Shown: positions 8,626-16,290 of the stretch, piece after piece | Numbering within the stretch: position 1 is the first letter of the stretch | How the letters are laid out: each line of letters begins with the position of its first letter | Virus record (IMG/VR): IMGVR_UViG_3300030331_000798 | Span: 1-61,618 of that record | Strand: one strand, 5' to 3' | Length of the DNA: 61,618 bases | Origin: a virus | Position numbers and translations under genes: made by a program | The notes under the pieces: generated by a model | What the model was told of the DNA's origin: nothing | Databases searched by the model: none | The model's input: the letters and a program-made list of their open reading frames with translations, nothing else

Positions 8626-11012
8626 TTACGAAATGTCGCGTCTAGCAGTTCAATAACTCTATCCCCTACTGGTCCTCCATCAGCTAAACCTTTAGGTGGG
8701 CCATATAACGCTCTTTTTGTCTTACTTCGACTAGCGGGGGCGTCACTATCAAAGCCTCTGTTGTATATAAATTCGCTTGGCTCTACGTCTAAGGAAGACT
8801 CTGGATACATAAACCGACGATCAGCTTCAAACTGTTCAGGAGTTTGTGGTAAAATATCGCGTCTTCTCGGAGTAATCATAAGATTAGCAGCATCTTCAGC
8901 ATCTGGACCCGTTGCAAAATCAGGGGTATCTGTTTCAGAAAACAGACTATTTATAAAGTCTTCTGTACTTTGCTTCGGAACTGGTTTTCTTTGAGGGATT
9001 TTAGGGGTTACTGAGTATTTAACATCAGAAGGCACCCCTTCAAATAAAGATTGCACCAACCGTGCTTCCGCTTCTCCAGGAATGCGGTTATATAGTTCGT
9101 ACCCCATGTCTTGAATATTAATAATCTTATTAAGTTTCTTTCCTGCATTTGCTCTGTCTTTTAATACCGCATCGTCTATGTCTATTAAAAAACCAGACAG
9201 ATCATCATATACTTTTGCCCAATCATCTAGCCCGAATTGAAGGTCTCTAAATTCATAGTCATTTAGAGCGTCGCTCATAGGTGTGCCGTCACTTCGGATA
9301 CGAAAACTAAGAAGGTCATTTAACTTAGCTGCTCCTACATCACTTGAGCGGGTTATAGAAGCATTTAGAAGAGCCTTATCTTCAACCGTTAAATTAGGCC
9401 ATTCTTCCCGAAGGACTTCCATAAATAAAATAGCTCCGTCATCTTTTGCATGTGCGTTAGCGTCTGCTTCAACTTTTCTAGTGATGTTTTTAAATTTATG
9501 AACAGCGTTTGCTAGTTCTCTGTTTGCTATTTCAGAAAGACTAAGACCTCCTCGTCTTTGGAAATCAGAATTTCGGAATTGATTTTTTGTATAATCTCCA
9601 ATTGTTTTATCTATATCAGCAATAAGACTTTCATATTCATTATATTTTCCTAAAAGAGAAACGTCTTTAGGATCTAAAAATTTTTCTAAGTTCCCCCCGC
9701 CTTCAAGTCTCTCATAGGCTTGGACAGCATGTTGTACTTCATGTAAAATTGGAGAAAGAATTTGTTCATCGATAGTCTTTTTTATGCTTTGATCAAGCAC
9801 CGATGCTAATGCCTCGTCATCAGCGACTTCTCTTTTATTTTTTTCTAATTCTTTAATTCTATTTAAAGCCTGTTGAATTTTATTTCCAAGAAGTATCTCT
9901 CCACTTTCTGGGTCATTAAAGAAGCGTTGGAAAGCTGCGACCGTATTTGAGTCCATAGCTTCGTCATAAGAAATAGGCATGTTTCGTAAGTGCGGGTACT
10001 CTTTGAACAGTTCGGGGAAGTCAAGTATCTGGTCTAAACTAACTCTGAAATTTACTTCATCGGTAGCAAAACCTTTAAGCATGCTTTCAAGTTGAAAGGC
10101 GTTATCGTAATTTTTTATTTTAACATTAGACGTATCAATTTCAATACGAGGTTGGTCGTCAATTACAGACCGATATACTCTAAGAGTCTCTCCTCTGTCA
10201 AGTTGATCTCCCCAAAGCTCAGCATAAAATGGACGAAAATCTTCCCCACGTTTGCGACCTTCAGCTACCGCTTGTTCTTCAAATTTTCTTAATTCTGCTA
10301 TTTTATCAGGACCGGATTTCATACGCGCCCCACCCATAATCCCTAACACCTGTCCATCGTCGCCAGCTGTTCGGGCTATAGATCTAGCGGTTCCTGCTCC
10401 AATACCTGCAAGTGTTGACCCCATGTTGTATAAAAACTCGGTAGGTCTAGTGATCTGACCGGTGTCTTCGTCCTTGGTAGTAATACCTCCTGCTTCAATA
10501 TTTTGAGCACTTTTAATTGTGCCTTTCATTAAATCAGGAAGTATTTGAGGAAGTCCTTTTATAAATTCTTGTGTTTGTTTTTTCACCTCGGCTTTTTCTT
10601 CAGGTGTGCCAAATAAGGCTCGGTCGCCGAATTTTAACAAGTCACTGATACCGGTGATTATCGGAGGCTCGCCTGTTTTATAGTCGTACTCTCCTGGTTT
10701 GTAACTTATGAGAGGACGTTCTGTGGTAACTGCGTCTCCGTCAAAACCTCCGGTGAATCTGTAAAATTGTTCGCCGTAAGTGGACTCAGGGGCTTTTGTC
10801 TGTTTTGCTTTTAACGGGGCGAAAGGAGAAAGGAGAGGAGCTATTACTCCTTCTTCTGCTTCGGGAATACCACTGATATCATAATCCTCGTCTTCTTTCG
10901 GAGGAAGCTGAGTGTATCGATCTATTATTCCACCAATAACTTCACGGTCAGCATCTTGCTGTGCTAACTTCTCAGCTAAAAGTTCTTGGACTCTTTCGCT
11001 AGATCTAGCCAT
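8622..11012 (-). CDS. large virion-associated protein with zincin-like HExxH motif
   Basis: 796 aa, unknown as a whole. It contains LHEVQHAVQAYE with H424-E425-V426-Q427-H428, a metallopeptidase-type HExxH preceded by hydrophobic residues and followed by LEGGG. This is the pattern I know from polyvalent phage proteins carrying a zincin-like large-polyvalent-protein domain (LPD23 type). The first 250 residues are Pro/Gly rich, with a small hydrophobic Gly/Ala segment near 200-215, and the C-terminus carries GLADGGPVG. Being next to TerL it may be packaged and ejected. Proteolytic activity is inference. Confidence 0.55.
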   Translation of the reverse strand: MARSSERVQELLAEKLAQQDADREVIGGIIDRYTQLPPKEDEDYDISGIPEAEEGVIAPLLSPFAPLKAKQTKAPESTYGEQFYRFTGGFDGDAVTTERPLISYKPGEYDYKTGEPPIITGISDLLKFGDRALFGTPEEKAEVKKQTQEFIKGLPQILPDLMKGTIKSAQNIEAGGITTKDEDTGQITRPTEFLYNMGSTLAGIGAGTARSIARTAGDDGQVLGIMGGARMKSGPDKIAELRKFEEQAVAEGRKRGEDFRPFYAELWGDQLDRGETLRVYRSVIDDQPRIEIDTSNVKIKNYDNAFQLESMLKGFATDEVNFRVSLDQILDFPELFKEYPHLRNMPISYDEAMDSNTVAAFQRFFNDPESGEILLGNKIQQALNRIKELEKNKREVADDEALASVLDQSIKKTIDEQILSPILHEVQHAVQAYERLEGGGNLEKFLDPKDVSLLGKYNEYESLIADIDKTIGDYTKNQFRNSDFQRRGGLSLSEIANRELANAVHKFKNITRKVEADANAHAKDDGAILFMEVLREEWPNLTVEDKALLNASITRSSDVGAAKLNDLLSFRIRSDGTPMSDALNDYEFRDLQFGLDDWAKVYDDLSGFLIDIDDAVLKDRANAGKKLNKIINIQDMGYELYNRIPGEAEARLVQSLFEGVPSDVKYSVTPKIPQRKPVPKQSTEDFINSLFSETDTPDFATGPDAEDAANLMITPRRRDILPQTPEQFEADRRFMYPESSLDVEPSEFIYNRGFDSDAPASRSKTKRALYGPPKGLADGGPVGDRVIELLDATFRK

Positions 11013-11019
11013 CGTTTAC

Positions 11020-11850
11020 TTATCTTGGGCCAAGGACAGGGGCTTCTTCTCGTCGGTTAGCTCTTCTTTCTCTAATACGCGAACCTATTTTCCTTAACCC
11101 CCCAAGTCCCATCTCAGCTAACCCCATTCCAGGAATTAACTGTCGCGCAAGTCTACGCTTTTCTGCTGGGTCGTCGGTCATTTCGATAGCTCTTAAAATT
11201 TTAGCTTGTGAAACTCCAGGAATCTGGTTCGTAACTGTATCTACAATTGCTTCTTGAACTACCCCGCCATCATCGTACCGTGGAGGTTGTACTGGTCCAC
11301 CCGCAGCCATCTGATCAATATCCGCTGCTGACGCACTGACCATACCCATTCCAGGATTTGCTTCCATCTGTGCCATCATCGCATTGCCGACATTCCTGAC
11401 TCCAAGATCTACGTCCATCTGCATCTGGCTAATCTTCGGAGCTGAAAAGTGGTATACGTCTTGAGGTAACCCAACCGGTCCACCGCTGCGAGCAAATTGT
11501 ACGTTAGTGGGTTCCATACCTGTGCTTTGTTGTTGCATTAACAACGCTTCAAGTTCAGGGGGTATCTGCTGCTGCTGACCACTTTGAAAATCTTGTGTGT
11601 CATACATGCCGCCGCCGTAAGTACCTTCCAACGCTTCTCGGAAATCTGGGGCGGTTGCCCCTAGTTCATCAGCTTCGCCTATCGTTTCAATCACCAACTC
11701 GTTAGCTACAGGAATAGACGGAGCCGCTCCTTCTATATACGCCGCTTCTTGGGCCGCTTCTTTTTGCGCTCTTGCCGTTTTCTTTCCTGCTGTAATACTT
11801 GCTGCTGTACTTACTACACCTACAGCTAAAGCGGTCCATGCTACACTCAT
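11020..11850 (-). CDS. hypothetical virion-associated protein with N-terminal hydrophobic segment
   Basis: 276 aa. Residues 3-22 (WTALAVGVVSTAASITAG) form one hydrophobic segment. The middle is Gln/Met/Gly rich with repeated GGPV or GGVV motifs (SGGPVGLPQ, MAAGGPVQPP, YDDGGVVQE), and the C-terminus is basic (RIRERRANRREE). The same GG-x-V motif appears in several other uncharacterised proteins here, which suggests a shared virion role. Function unknown. Confidence 0.5.
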   Translation of the reverse strand: MSVAWTALAVGVVSTAASITAGKKTARAQKEAAQEAAYIEGAAPSIPVANELVIETIGEADELGATAPDFREALEGTYGGGMYDTQDFQSGQQQQIPPELEALLMQQQSTGMEPTNVQFARSGGPVGLPQDVYHFSAPKISQMQMDVDLGVRNVGNAMMAQMEANPGMGMVSASAADIDQMAAGGPVQPPRYDDGGVVQEAIVDTVTNQIPGVSQAKILRAIEMTDDPAEKRRLARQLIPGMGLAEMGLGGLRKIGSRIRERRANRREEAPVLGPR

Positions 11851-12299
11851 GCTACATTCTCCTCGAACGAATCAATCGCAATCCGCGCTTCTAATTCTTC
11901 AATATCTCGTGAATCATCCGGATTCGGATGAATCGTTAATATTATGGTGTCTTCTAAAAAGTAGCCTACCCGTTTTGTATTAGCAGGGGTAGTGCAGATT
12001 GCGAAGTCTTTGAACACGTCTACCTGTTCTTTTTTCTGTGCTGTTGAAACAATCTTTACATGACCTTTGACTAAAATGAACATGTTCGGTTCTTTATGAA
12101 CCTTGCTCATAACAATCGAATCCTTCGGCCCTAAAAATTCTCTAATATATATTTGTGGCGCAAAGTGATGATTAACCATGGGTTTTATTTCTGCTTCCGG
12201 ATGTTTTACTAACACATCCATCATCACCTTTTGTAGCGTATTAAGTTTATCTCTTCGAGCTAACTCGAACTTAGAAACCTCCGCTAGTTCAGAACTCAT
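11847..12299 (-). CDS. cupin-like (double-stranded beta-helix) protein
   Basis: 150 aa. Two adjacent beta-rich blocks, HHFAPQIYIREFLGPKDSIV (about residues 44-63) and NMFILVKGHVKIVS (about 71-84), followed by ANTKRVGYFLEDTIILTIHP, fit a small single-domain cupin. The KVHKEPN segment supplies a His where many cupins bind metal. Phage cupin-like proteins of this type are common but mostly without known function. It overlaps its neighbours by 4 bases on each side, so it is embedded in the head operon. Confidence 0.6.
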   Translation of the reverse strand: MSSELAEVSKFELARRDKLNTLQKVMMDVLVKHPEAEIKPMVNHHFAPQIYIREFLGPKDSIVMSKVHKEPNMFILVKGHVKIVSTAQKKEQVDVFKDFAICTTPANTKRVGYFLEDTIILTIHPNPDDSRDIEELEARIAIDSFEENVA

Positions 12300-13774
12300 T
12301 TGTAGCTCTTACCGTAATATCCTTTTTGGAAAACCTGACCACCAGTCTTATAACTTGCTGGCACCATCATTCTTTTGCGACGTCGCGTTCCTGGACGACC
12401 GCCCATGTTCTTCTTTTCAGTCTTCGCAGCTTGCCTAAAGTTCTCAGCTGTCGGTGCACCTTTCTCACCTTTCCTTCGCATCCGCTCACCAGAGCCTGCT
12501 GCTATACGTTTACGCTTCGCGTGTATATTTGCATATAATCCTGGACGACCGCCCTTGGCCATTAGGTCAGGATCTACATCACTGTCTCTTAGTAATCTTT
12601 CTAATTCTCTCGTATATCTTCTCACAGTTTCAGGCTCCAGATTTTCTCGGTTCAACTGTGCTCGAAGAGAATCTATCATCGACGCATTTTTTCCACGCGG
12701 TATTGGGTCAAACTCACTACTACCCTTGGGCATTGTTCCTGATCTACGTGCCGCATCTAAATCTTTATTTAACCCTCTTAGTGCCGCATCTAATCCTGCT
12801 TCCGAAGATCTAGGGTTCATCGAACCTTCTAACATATCAAAAAGAGAAGGTAAGCCGCTTTCAGACTCTCGATTAAAATCTAGTTCCATTTGGTCGTCTG
12901 CAAGCCCTCTGTTTCGACGCGTAAACGCAGTGTCTCGAGGAGGTAAACCTTGTGCTATTCTCGCCTCATCTTCCTTATGCTGCTTTAGTAATGCTGTGCG
13001 ATGTCTTTGTGTTTGTGACGCACGTCTCTCAGGTTGTTTAATCGGATCAAGAAAATCAGGGTTTGTTTCGTCCGAAGGGAATGTTGGGTTTTTATACTCT
13101 TCATAATACCTAGAACGTGGACGAGTAGGGATTGCACTTTGCCGTATTTCTTGTATAAGGTCGTCAATATTGACCCCTCTTTTTGCTGCCATAGCGTACA
13201 GTTTTTGAAAAGCCTCTGTAGGTAACTCATCCGTTAACCCTAAATCATAGGCTTCTAAATCTTTTGCTAAAAACTCCGTTCTTCCCTCGACTATGTTTCT
13301 CGGCGAATAATACGACCCACTAGGTCTCATCCTCCTCAGCTCACTAGGGGTTGCGCCCTGTTCTCTTAATAAATCTATTTCGGACTTATCTGGGTTCTTT
13401 TCTTTACTTAGTAGTCTTTCTACAATTGCTTCAAGCCCTTCGCGCATACTCTTAAAGCGGCCACCAGGACTCATCGCTCCCATTACAGTAGCAGCAAGTC
13501 CCGCCTCTTCTACTGGTAAATCTGTTACCGAATTAATTAACTCTTCAACTGATGCAAACTCACCAATGCCTTCTAATAGTTCTGATAACCGTCCGTCGCT
13601 TATCGCTTCTGTAAGTGCGTATGCAGGAATCCCACTAGTAGCTACTTCAATACTTTCCGTATCGGTGGGGAGTCCTACTGCTTCCGTTACATACCTTAAA
13701 CCGCCTAGTGCAACATCTGACTTGCTTAACTCATCTTCGAAATCTTCTTGCATTTCATAGGAGTCTCTAGCCAT
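12296..13774 (-). CDS. hypothetical head-module protein, basic C-terminus
   Basis: 492 aa from the second of two nearby ATGs, which overlaps the upstream stop as TAATG and has AAGGTG at proper spacing. The N-terminal 150 residues are helical and acidic. The middle is Arg/Asp rich and looks disordered. The last 100 residues are very basic with MAKGGRPGLYANIHAKRKR and NMGGRPGTRRRKRMM, a tandem GGRPG motif, then a final GGQVFQKGYYGKSYK. The basic tail suggests DNA contact, which is inference. No known family recognised. Confidence 0.5.
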   Translation of the reverse strand: MARDSYEMQEDFEDELSKSDVALGGLRYVTEAVGLPTDTESIEVATSGIPAYALTEAISDGRLSELLEGIGEFASVEELINSVTDLPVEEAGLAATVMGAMSPGGRFKSMREGLEAIVERLLSKEKNPDKSEIDLLREQGATPSELRRMRPSGSYYSPRNIVEGRTEFLAKDLEAYDLGLTDELPTEAFQKLYAMAAKRGVNIDDLIQEIRQSAIPTRPRSRYYEEYKNPTFPSDETNPDFLDPIKQPERRASQTQRHRTALLKQHKEDEARIAQGLPPRDTAFTRRNRGLADDQMELDFNRESESGLPSLFDMLEGSMNPRSSEAGLDAALRGLNKDLDAARRSGTMPKGSSEFDPIPRGKNASMIDSLRAQLNRENLEPETVRRYTRELERLLRDSDVDPDLMAKGGRPGLYANIHAKRKRIAAGSGERMRRKGEKGAPTAENFRQAAKTEKKNMGGRPGTRRRKRMMVPASYKTGGQVFQKGYYGKSYK

Positions 13775-14070
13775 TACCATTTCACCTTATCGGCCCAATA
13801 AGCCGCTGACATTTTTCCTTTAGCAATGTTCTTTCCATGGCGAGCTTTGAAGCTCTTGCGCCTCGCCTTCTGCTTATCTGACTCACCCTTCTTAGGCTTG
13901 CCTGCAGTCTTCACGCCTTGCTGCCCGAAACGAATGAGTTTTAACTTGTGTCCTTCTTGCGCTAATACCATATGCGACTTCTTCGGATGGCTGGGTGTGC
14001 GCTTCGGTTTGTTCACACCCTTCAAGTTGTGCTTCTTGATTAAGTTCGCTCTACGAGTTTCATGTGCCAT
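13774..14070 (-). CDS. conserved small basic phage protein
   Basis: 98 aa from the ATG at 14070, which begins MAHETRRANLIKKHNLKGVN. The segment KPKRTPSHPKKSHMVLAQEG and the C-terminal KSFKARHGKNIAKGKMSAAY are patterns that I recognise as strongly conserved in many tailed-phage genomes, without a known function. A longer frame upstream to 14223 is open but its residues do not look coding and it lacks a ribosome site. It is the first gene of the head/packaging transcript. Confidence 0.75.
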   Translation of the reverse strand: MAHETRRANLIKKHNLKGVNKPKRTPSHPKKSHMVLAQEGHKLKLIRFGQQGVKTAGKPKKGESDKQKARRKSFKARHGKNIAKGKMSAAYWADKVKW

Positions 14071-14256
14071 GTGCGAATCGTAACTCTTTATATACGTCAC
14101 GCGCAACGCTCTAAAAAAATGTCGCGAAAAATTTTTGAGGTAGGAGTCCCACGGAAATCTGCGAAAAATTTGTGGTCTGGGGACCCGTAGCAAAAGTACA
14201 GAGAAAAAAGAGGCTGGAACCAAGAAAGGTGAGTGGGTGGGTGGGTAAGGGGGGCC

Positions 14257-14280
14257 CTCAGGGGGGTATACCCCCCTGAG
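14257..14280. repeat. 24-bp perfect palindrome
   Basis: CTCAGGGGGGTA is followed immediately by its exact reverse complement. It is preceded by further G and C tracts (14249-14257). No T tract follows on either strand, so it is not an ordinary terminator. It could be a protein-binding dyad, part of an origin or a transcription block. Confidence 0.85.
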
Positions 14281-14370
14281 CTAACAAGCCAACACACACA
14301 ACTAACTAACAAGCCAACACACACAAGGTTAGCACCTGGGCGGCAACTAACTAACAAGCCAACACACACA
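14281..14370. repeat. three copies of a 20-nt repeat
   Basis: CTAACAAGCCAACACACACA occurs at 14281-14300, 14306-14325 and 14351-14370. A diverged fourth copy (TAACAAGTCAACACACACA) lies beyond the next gene at 15227-15245. Confidence 0.9.
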
Positions 14371-14373
14371 CTA

Positions 14374-14447
14374 GTGTAGAGATTGCCTAGCGCATAGGTG
14401 TAGAGACTACCTAGCGCATTGCCATAAGTATTGCCTAGCGCATAGGT
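14374..14447. repeat. iteron-like array with 24-nt period
   Basis: CCTAGCGCAT starts at 14386, 14410 and 14434, exactly 24 nt apart, inside longer similar units containing GTGTAGAGAYTRCCTAGC. The exact spacing suggests binding sites for an initiator or regulator. Confidence 0.8.
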
Positions 14448-14564
14448 TTAGGTTTATACTTAGGTTGTTAATCGCGCTCGTAGGTGCGGGAATGGGGTCG
14501 CGGGGCGGCATACAAAGTTCCCACTAGCCATGCGAGATTATTAACCGTTGGGCAGCTTGTGTAC

Positions 14565-14594
14565 TTGACGGCTGGAGTGTGCCTGTAATATACG
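14565..14594 (+). promoter_or_regulatory. sigma70-like promoter for the 157-aa gene
   Basis: TTGACG (14565-14570) and TATACG (14589-14594) are separated by 18 bases. Two identical GTTAGCGTTA boxes follow at 14607-14616 and 14625-14634, 18 nt apart, in the place of an operator. Confidence 0.6.
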
Positions 14595-14669
14595 TCATGC
14601 ATAACAGTTAGCGTTAGCAATCCTGTTAGCGTTAACTTACTTGTTAATCTTTAAAAAGGAATTTTTATT

Positions 14670-15143
14670 ATGGCTAATTCAAATACAGCTAACAATCAAG
14701 TCAACGCGGAAGTCAGTGTTAAACAAGCGATTGCAAACATTGATAAGAAGAAAGTTGACTTAGGCCAGTTACCTGATTTAACTGAATCTACAAAGGGTGG
14801 TGGTTCTAAAGGTAACGCTACCAATGTGTTTGATCATAACAAGGCATCAAACATTAAATGGCCAGCTATACCGGCTTGTGCCTATTGGGGTTATCAACAT
14901 CTTTGTATTGAGAATGGTTTAACCTCCGGCAAAGATGGCTTTACTGACTCAGAGATTGAAAAGGTAATCATCATTAAACAAGAGGCTGAACGTAACTCTA
15001 AAGGTGATGAGACAGGCCGGACTTTTTACACTTATAAAAACCTTAAAACAGGTAAAACTTATAAGTCAGTTCAAAGGCTTAACAAACACCTAACCGCTAG
15101 CGGTTACGCAAAGCGTATGAACGAAGTATTAACTAGGAGCTAA
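14670..15143 (+). CDS. unknown protein, isolated plus-strand gene
   Basis: 157 aa, preceded by AAAAAGGAAT and its own promoter, followed by a terminator, so it is a stand-alone unit between two minus-strand blocks. The first 55 residues are Asn/Thr/Gly rich and probably disordered; the rest (from about FDHNKASNIKWPAIPACAYW) is compact and mixed, ending in a Lys-rich helix with TYKSVQRLNKHLTASGY. I see no DNA-binding motif that I trust. Its position between repeat arrays suggests an early or regulatory role, or a moron; both are inference. Confidence 0.7.
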   Translation: MANSNTANNQVNAEVSVKQAIANIDKKKVDLGQLPDLTESTKGGGSKGNATNVFDHNKASNIKWPAIPACAYWGYQHLCIENGLTSGKDGFTDSEIEKVIIIKQEAERNSKGDETGRTFYTYKNLKTGKTYKSVQRLNKHLTASGYAKRMNEVLTRS

Positions 15144-15160
15144 TACCTAGCTAACAAACT

Positions 15161-15184
15161 AGCCTACCGTGTGTGGGCTTTTTT
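15161..15184 (+). terminator. rho-independent terminator of the 157-aa gene
   Basis: AGCCTAC (15161-15167) pairs with GTGGGCT (15173-15179) with one G:T wobble and a 5-base loop, followed by six T residues. It lies 18 bases after the stop codon. Confidence 0.8.
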
Positions 15185-15416
15185 GTTACTAGTCACTAAC
15201 AAGTGATTAAACGCTGGACACAAACTTAACAAGTCAACACACACATAACAAATAACAAAACGCTGGACACATAACAAACAAACGCACGTTAACAAACTTG
15301 CACACGTTTGTTATAACAAACCGTTGGACGGCTTGTTAAAAATCGTAATCCGTGGGTCGGTCGGTCACTCAATGAATGAATGGGTGGGTGGGCGGGTGGC
15401 GCACGCGCGATTGATT

Positions 15417-15702
15417 GATCGAGTAGAGTAGAGTAGAGCGAGTAGAGTAGAGTAGAGTGACTGATCGAGTAGAGTGATCAATCGGTGCTGGTGTTAATCA
15501 CTTCGCCCTCGATGGTCCGAGGTGCTCGTTTGCTGATCAAGTCGCTCAGTCGATCGATCAGCTGGTCCTTGCTAAGTCCGTCGATCTTAGCGGTCAAGAC
15601 TTCCCGTCGATCGATGTAGAGTCCCCCTGCCTTCCCTCGGTGGATCTCTGCCGTAATGGCTGCGTTAATCTGTCCTTGGTCCCTCGCCTCCTCCCTCAGA
15701 TC
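15417..15702. promoter_or_regulatory. candidate pac site: GATC cluster in the 3' part of terS
   Basis: Ten GATC sites (starting at 15417, 15463, 15476, 15535, 15552, 15556, 15583, 15609, 15643, 15699) fall in 286 bp, where about one is expected by chance. TGATCA or TGATCG hexamers occur at 15462, 15475 and 15534. In phage P1 the pac site lies inside the small-terminase gene and consists of TGATCA/G hexamers sensitive to Dam methylation; the likeness is suggestive only. Confidence 0.45.
15420..15476. repeat. GAGTA microsatellite
   Basis: Several runs of the pentamer GAGTA, interrupted by CGAGTAG and GATC-containing units, lie immediately beyond the TerS stop codon. They form the left edge of the GATC-rich segment. 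Confidence 0.85.
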
Positions 15703-16011
15703 ATGTAGAGCAGATAGATGGCTCTCCATGGAAATCTTTTCTCTTTCCTCGGCCTCTATCTCCTGCTCAATCAGATAGTTTCGGACTAGTGGGTTGTGAT
15801 TGAGTAACACACTGCCTTGTCGCTTCGCAGCGTTGCGGTTCTTCGTGTAGCCTGCTTTTACAGCGGCATCGGTGGCGTTCTGGCCTTTAACGTACTCCCT
15901 TACAAACTTCTTTTGTTTCGAGTTGAGTTCCTGCCACGTCTTACCATCGGGGTCGACGTAACCGTTACCATCGTCTGTAGGAACCATTGGGGTGTACTTT
16001 AGTTCTTTCAT
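15478..16011 (-). CDS. terS: terminase small subunit
   Basis: 177 aa. LNSKQKKFVREYVKGQNATD (about residues 29-48), AAVKAGYTKNRN and the following helix match the N-terminal helix-turn-helix of the Terminase_2 family: Leu-x-x-Lys-Gln-x-x-Phe-Val then Asn-Ala-Thr-x-Ala-Ala and AGY. The centre is a helical oligomerisation region with EREKISMESHLSALHDLREE. It would recognise the pac sequence and load TerL. It stands alone, 7.4 kb from terL, behind its own long regulatory region and after the early-operon terminator. Confidence 0.85.
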   Translation of the reverse strand: MKELKYTPMVPTDDGNGYVDPDGKTWQELNSKQKKFVREYVKGQNATDAAVKAGYTKNRNAAKRQGSVLLNHNPLVRNYLIEQEIEAEEREKISMESHLSALHDLREEARDQGQINAAITAEIHRGKAGGLYIDRREVLTAKIDGLSKDQLIDRLSDLISKRAPRTIEGEVINTSTD

Positions 16012-16020
16012 CCAGTCTTT

Positions 16021-16290
16021 CCGAGTGTTTCAACTGGGTGAAGTATAGTTTATATATGTAATCTTTTTTATAAAAAGTAAAAGTTTTCTCGTGGCCTTCT
16101 TTTCTTATATTCTCTCTTGAAACTAATAACTAATAGATTTTCTATTACTTTCGTCACTCACCACTATCCACTGTTCTCGAGGCTTTCACCCTCATTCTAT
16201 TACTTCTATTAGTCTATTAGTCGTTTTTGTTAATTTTTTTAAAAAAAGTTAAATCTCTCACAGAACAATATATCTAATATCTAATATCGA
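16021..16290 (-). promoter_or_regulatory. regulatory region before terS, homologous to the one before the SNF2 gene
   Basis: Read on the minus strand this AT-rich region contains CTAATAGA and TAATAGA blocks (16222-16195), CTATTAGTTATTAG (16136-16123) and GGCCACGAGAAAACTTTTA (16096-16078) in the same order as the plus strand at 37148-37278. No gene is seen in it. A promoter probably lies in the TATATA-rich stretch near 16050-16056. Confidence 0.65.

Larger units (their letters stand above)
14071..14670. other. 600-bp divergent intergenic region with repeats; candidate origin or control region
   Basis: No convincing gene lies here. From left to right it holds AT-rich DNA with repeated GCGAAAAATTT (14112-14175), a G-quadruplex motif (14235-14254), a 24-bp perfect palindrome (14257-14280), three copies of a 20-mer (14281-14370), a 24-nt-period iteron array (14374-14447), a sigma70-like promoter for the plus-strand gene (14565-14594) and two 10-mer operator-like repeats (14607-14616, 14625-14634). 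The minus-strand head operon must also start near 14100, where TATATAAAG is the only -10-like sequence. Confidence 0.7.
15144..15477. other. 335-bp repeat-rich intergenic region
   Basis: No gene seen. It contains the terminator of the plus-strand gene, two ACGCTGGACAC copies (15211-15221, 15260-15270), an AACAAAC/GTTTGTT inverted repeat (15291-15297, 15306-15312), an 18-mer (15319-15336) that matches 14543-14560 at 16 positions, short tetramer runs (15355-15380), a G-quadruplex motif (15382-15396) and a GAGTA microsatellite (15420-15476). Confidence 0.8.

Noticed and set aside
12375-13106. 243-codon plus-strand frame opposite the 492-aa head gene
   Set aside because: Antisense to a well-supported coupled gene, no ribosome site, Ser/Arg/Leu-rich shadow composition.
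14670-15143. Call of the 157-aa protein as a repressor or integrase
   Set aside because: No helix-turn-helix or recombinase residues are visible; only its position suggests regulation.
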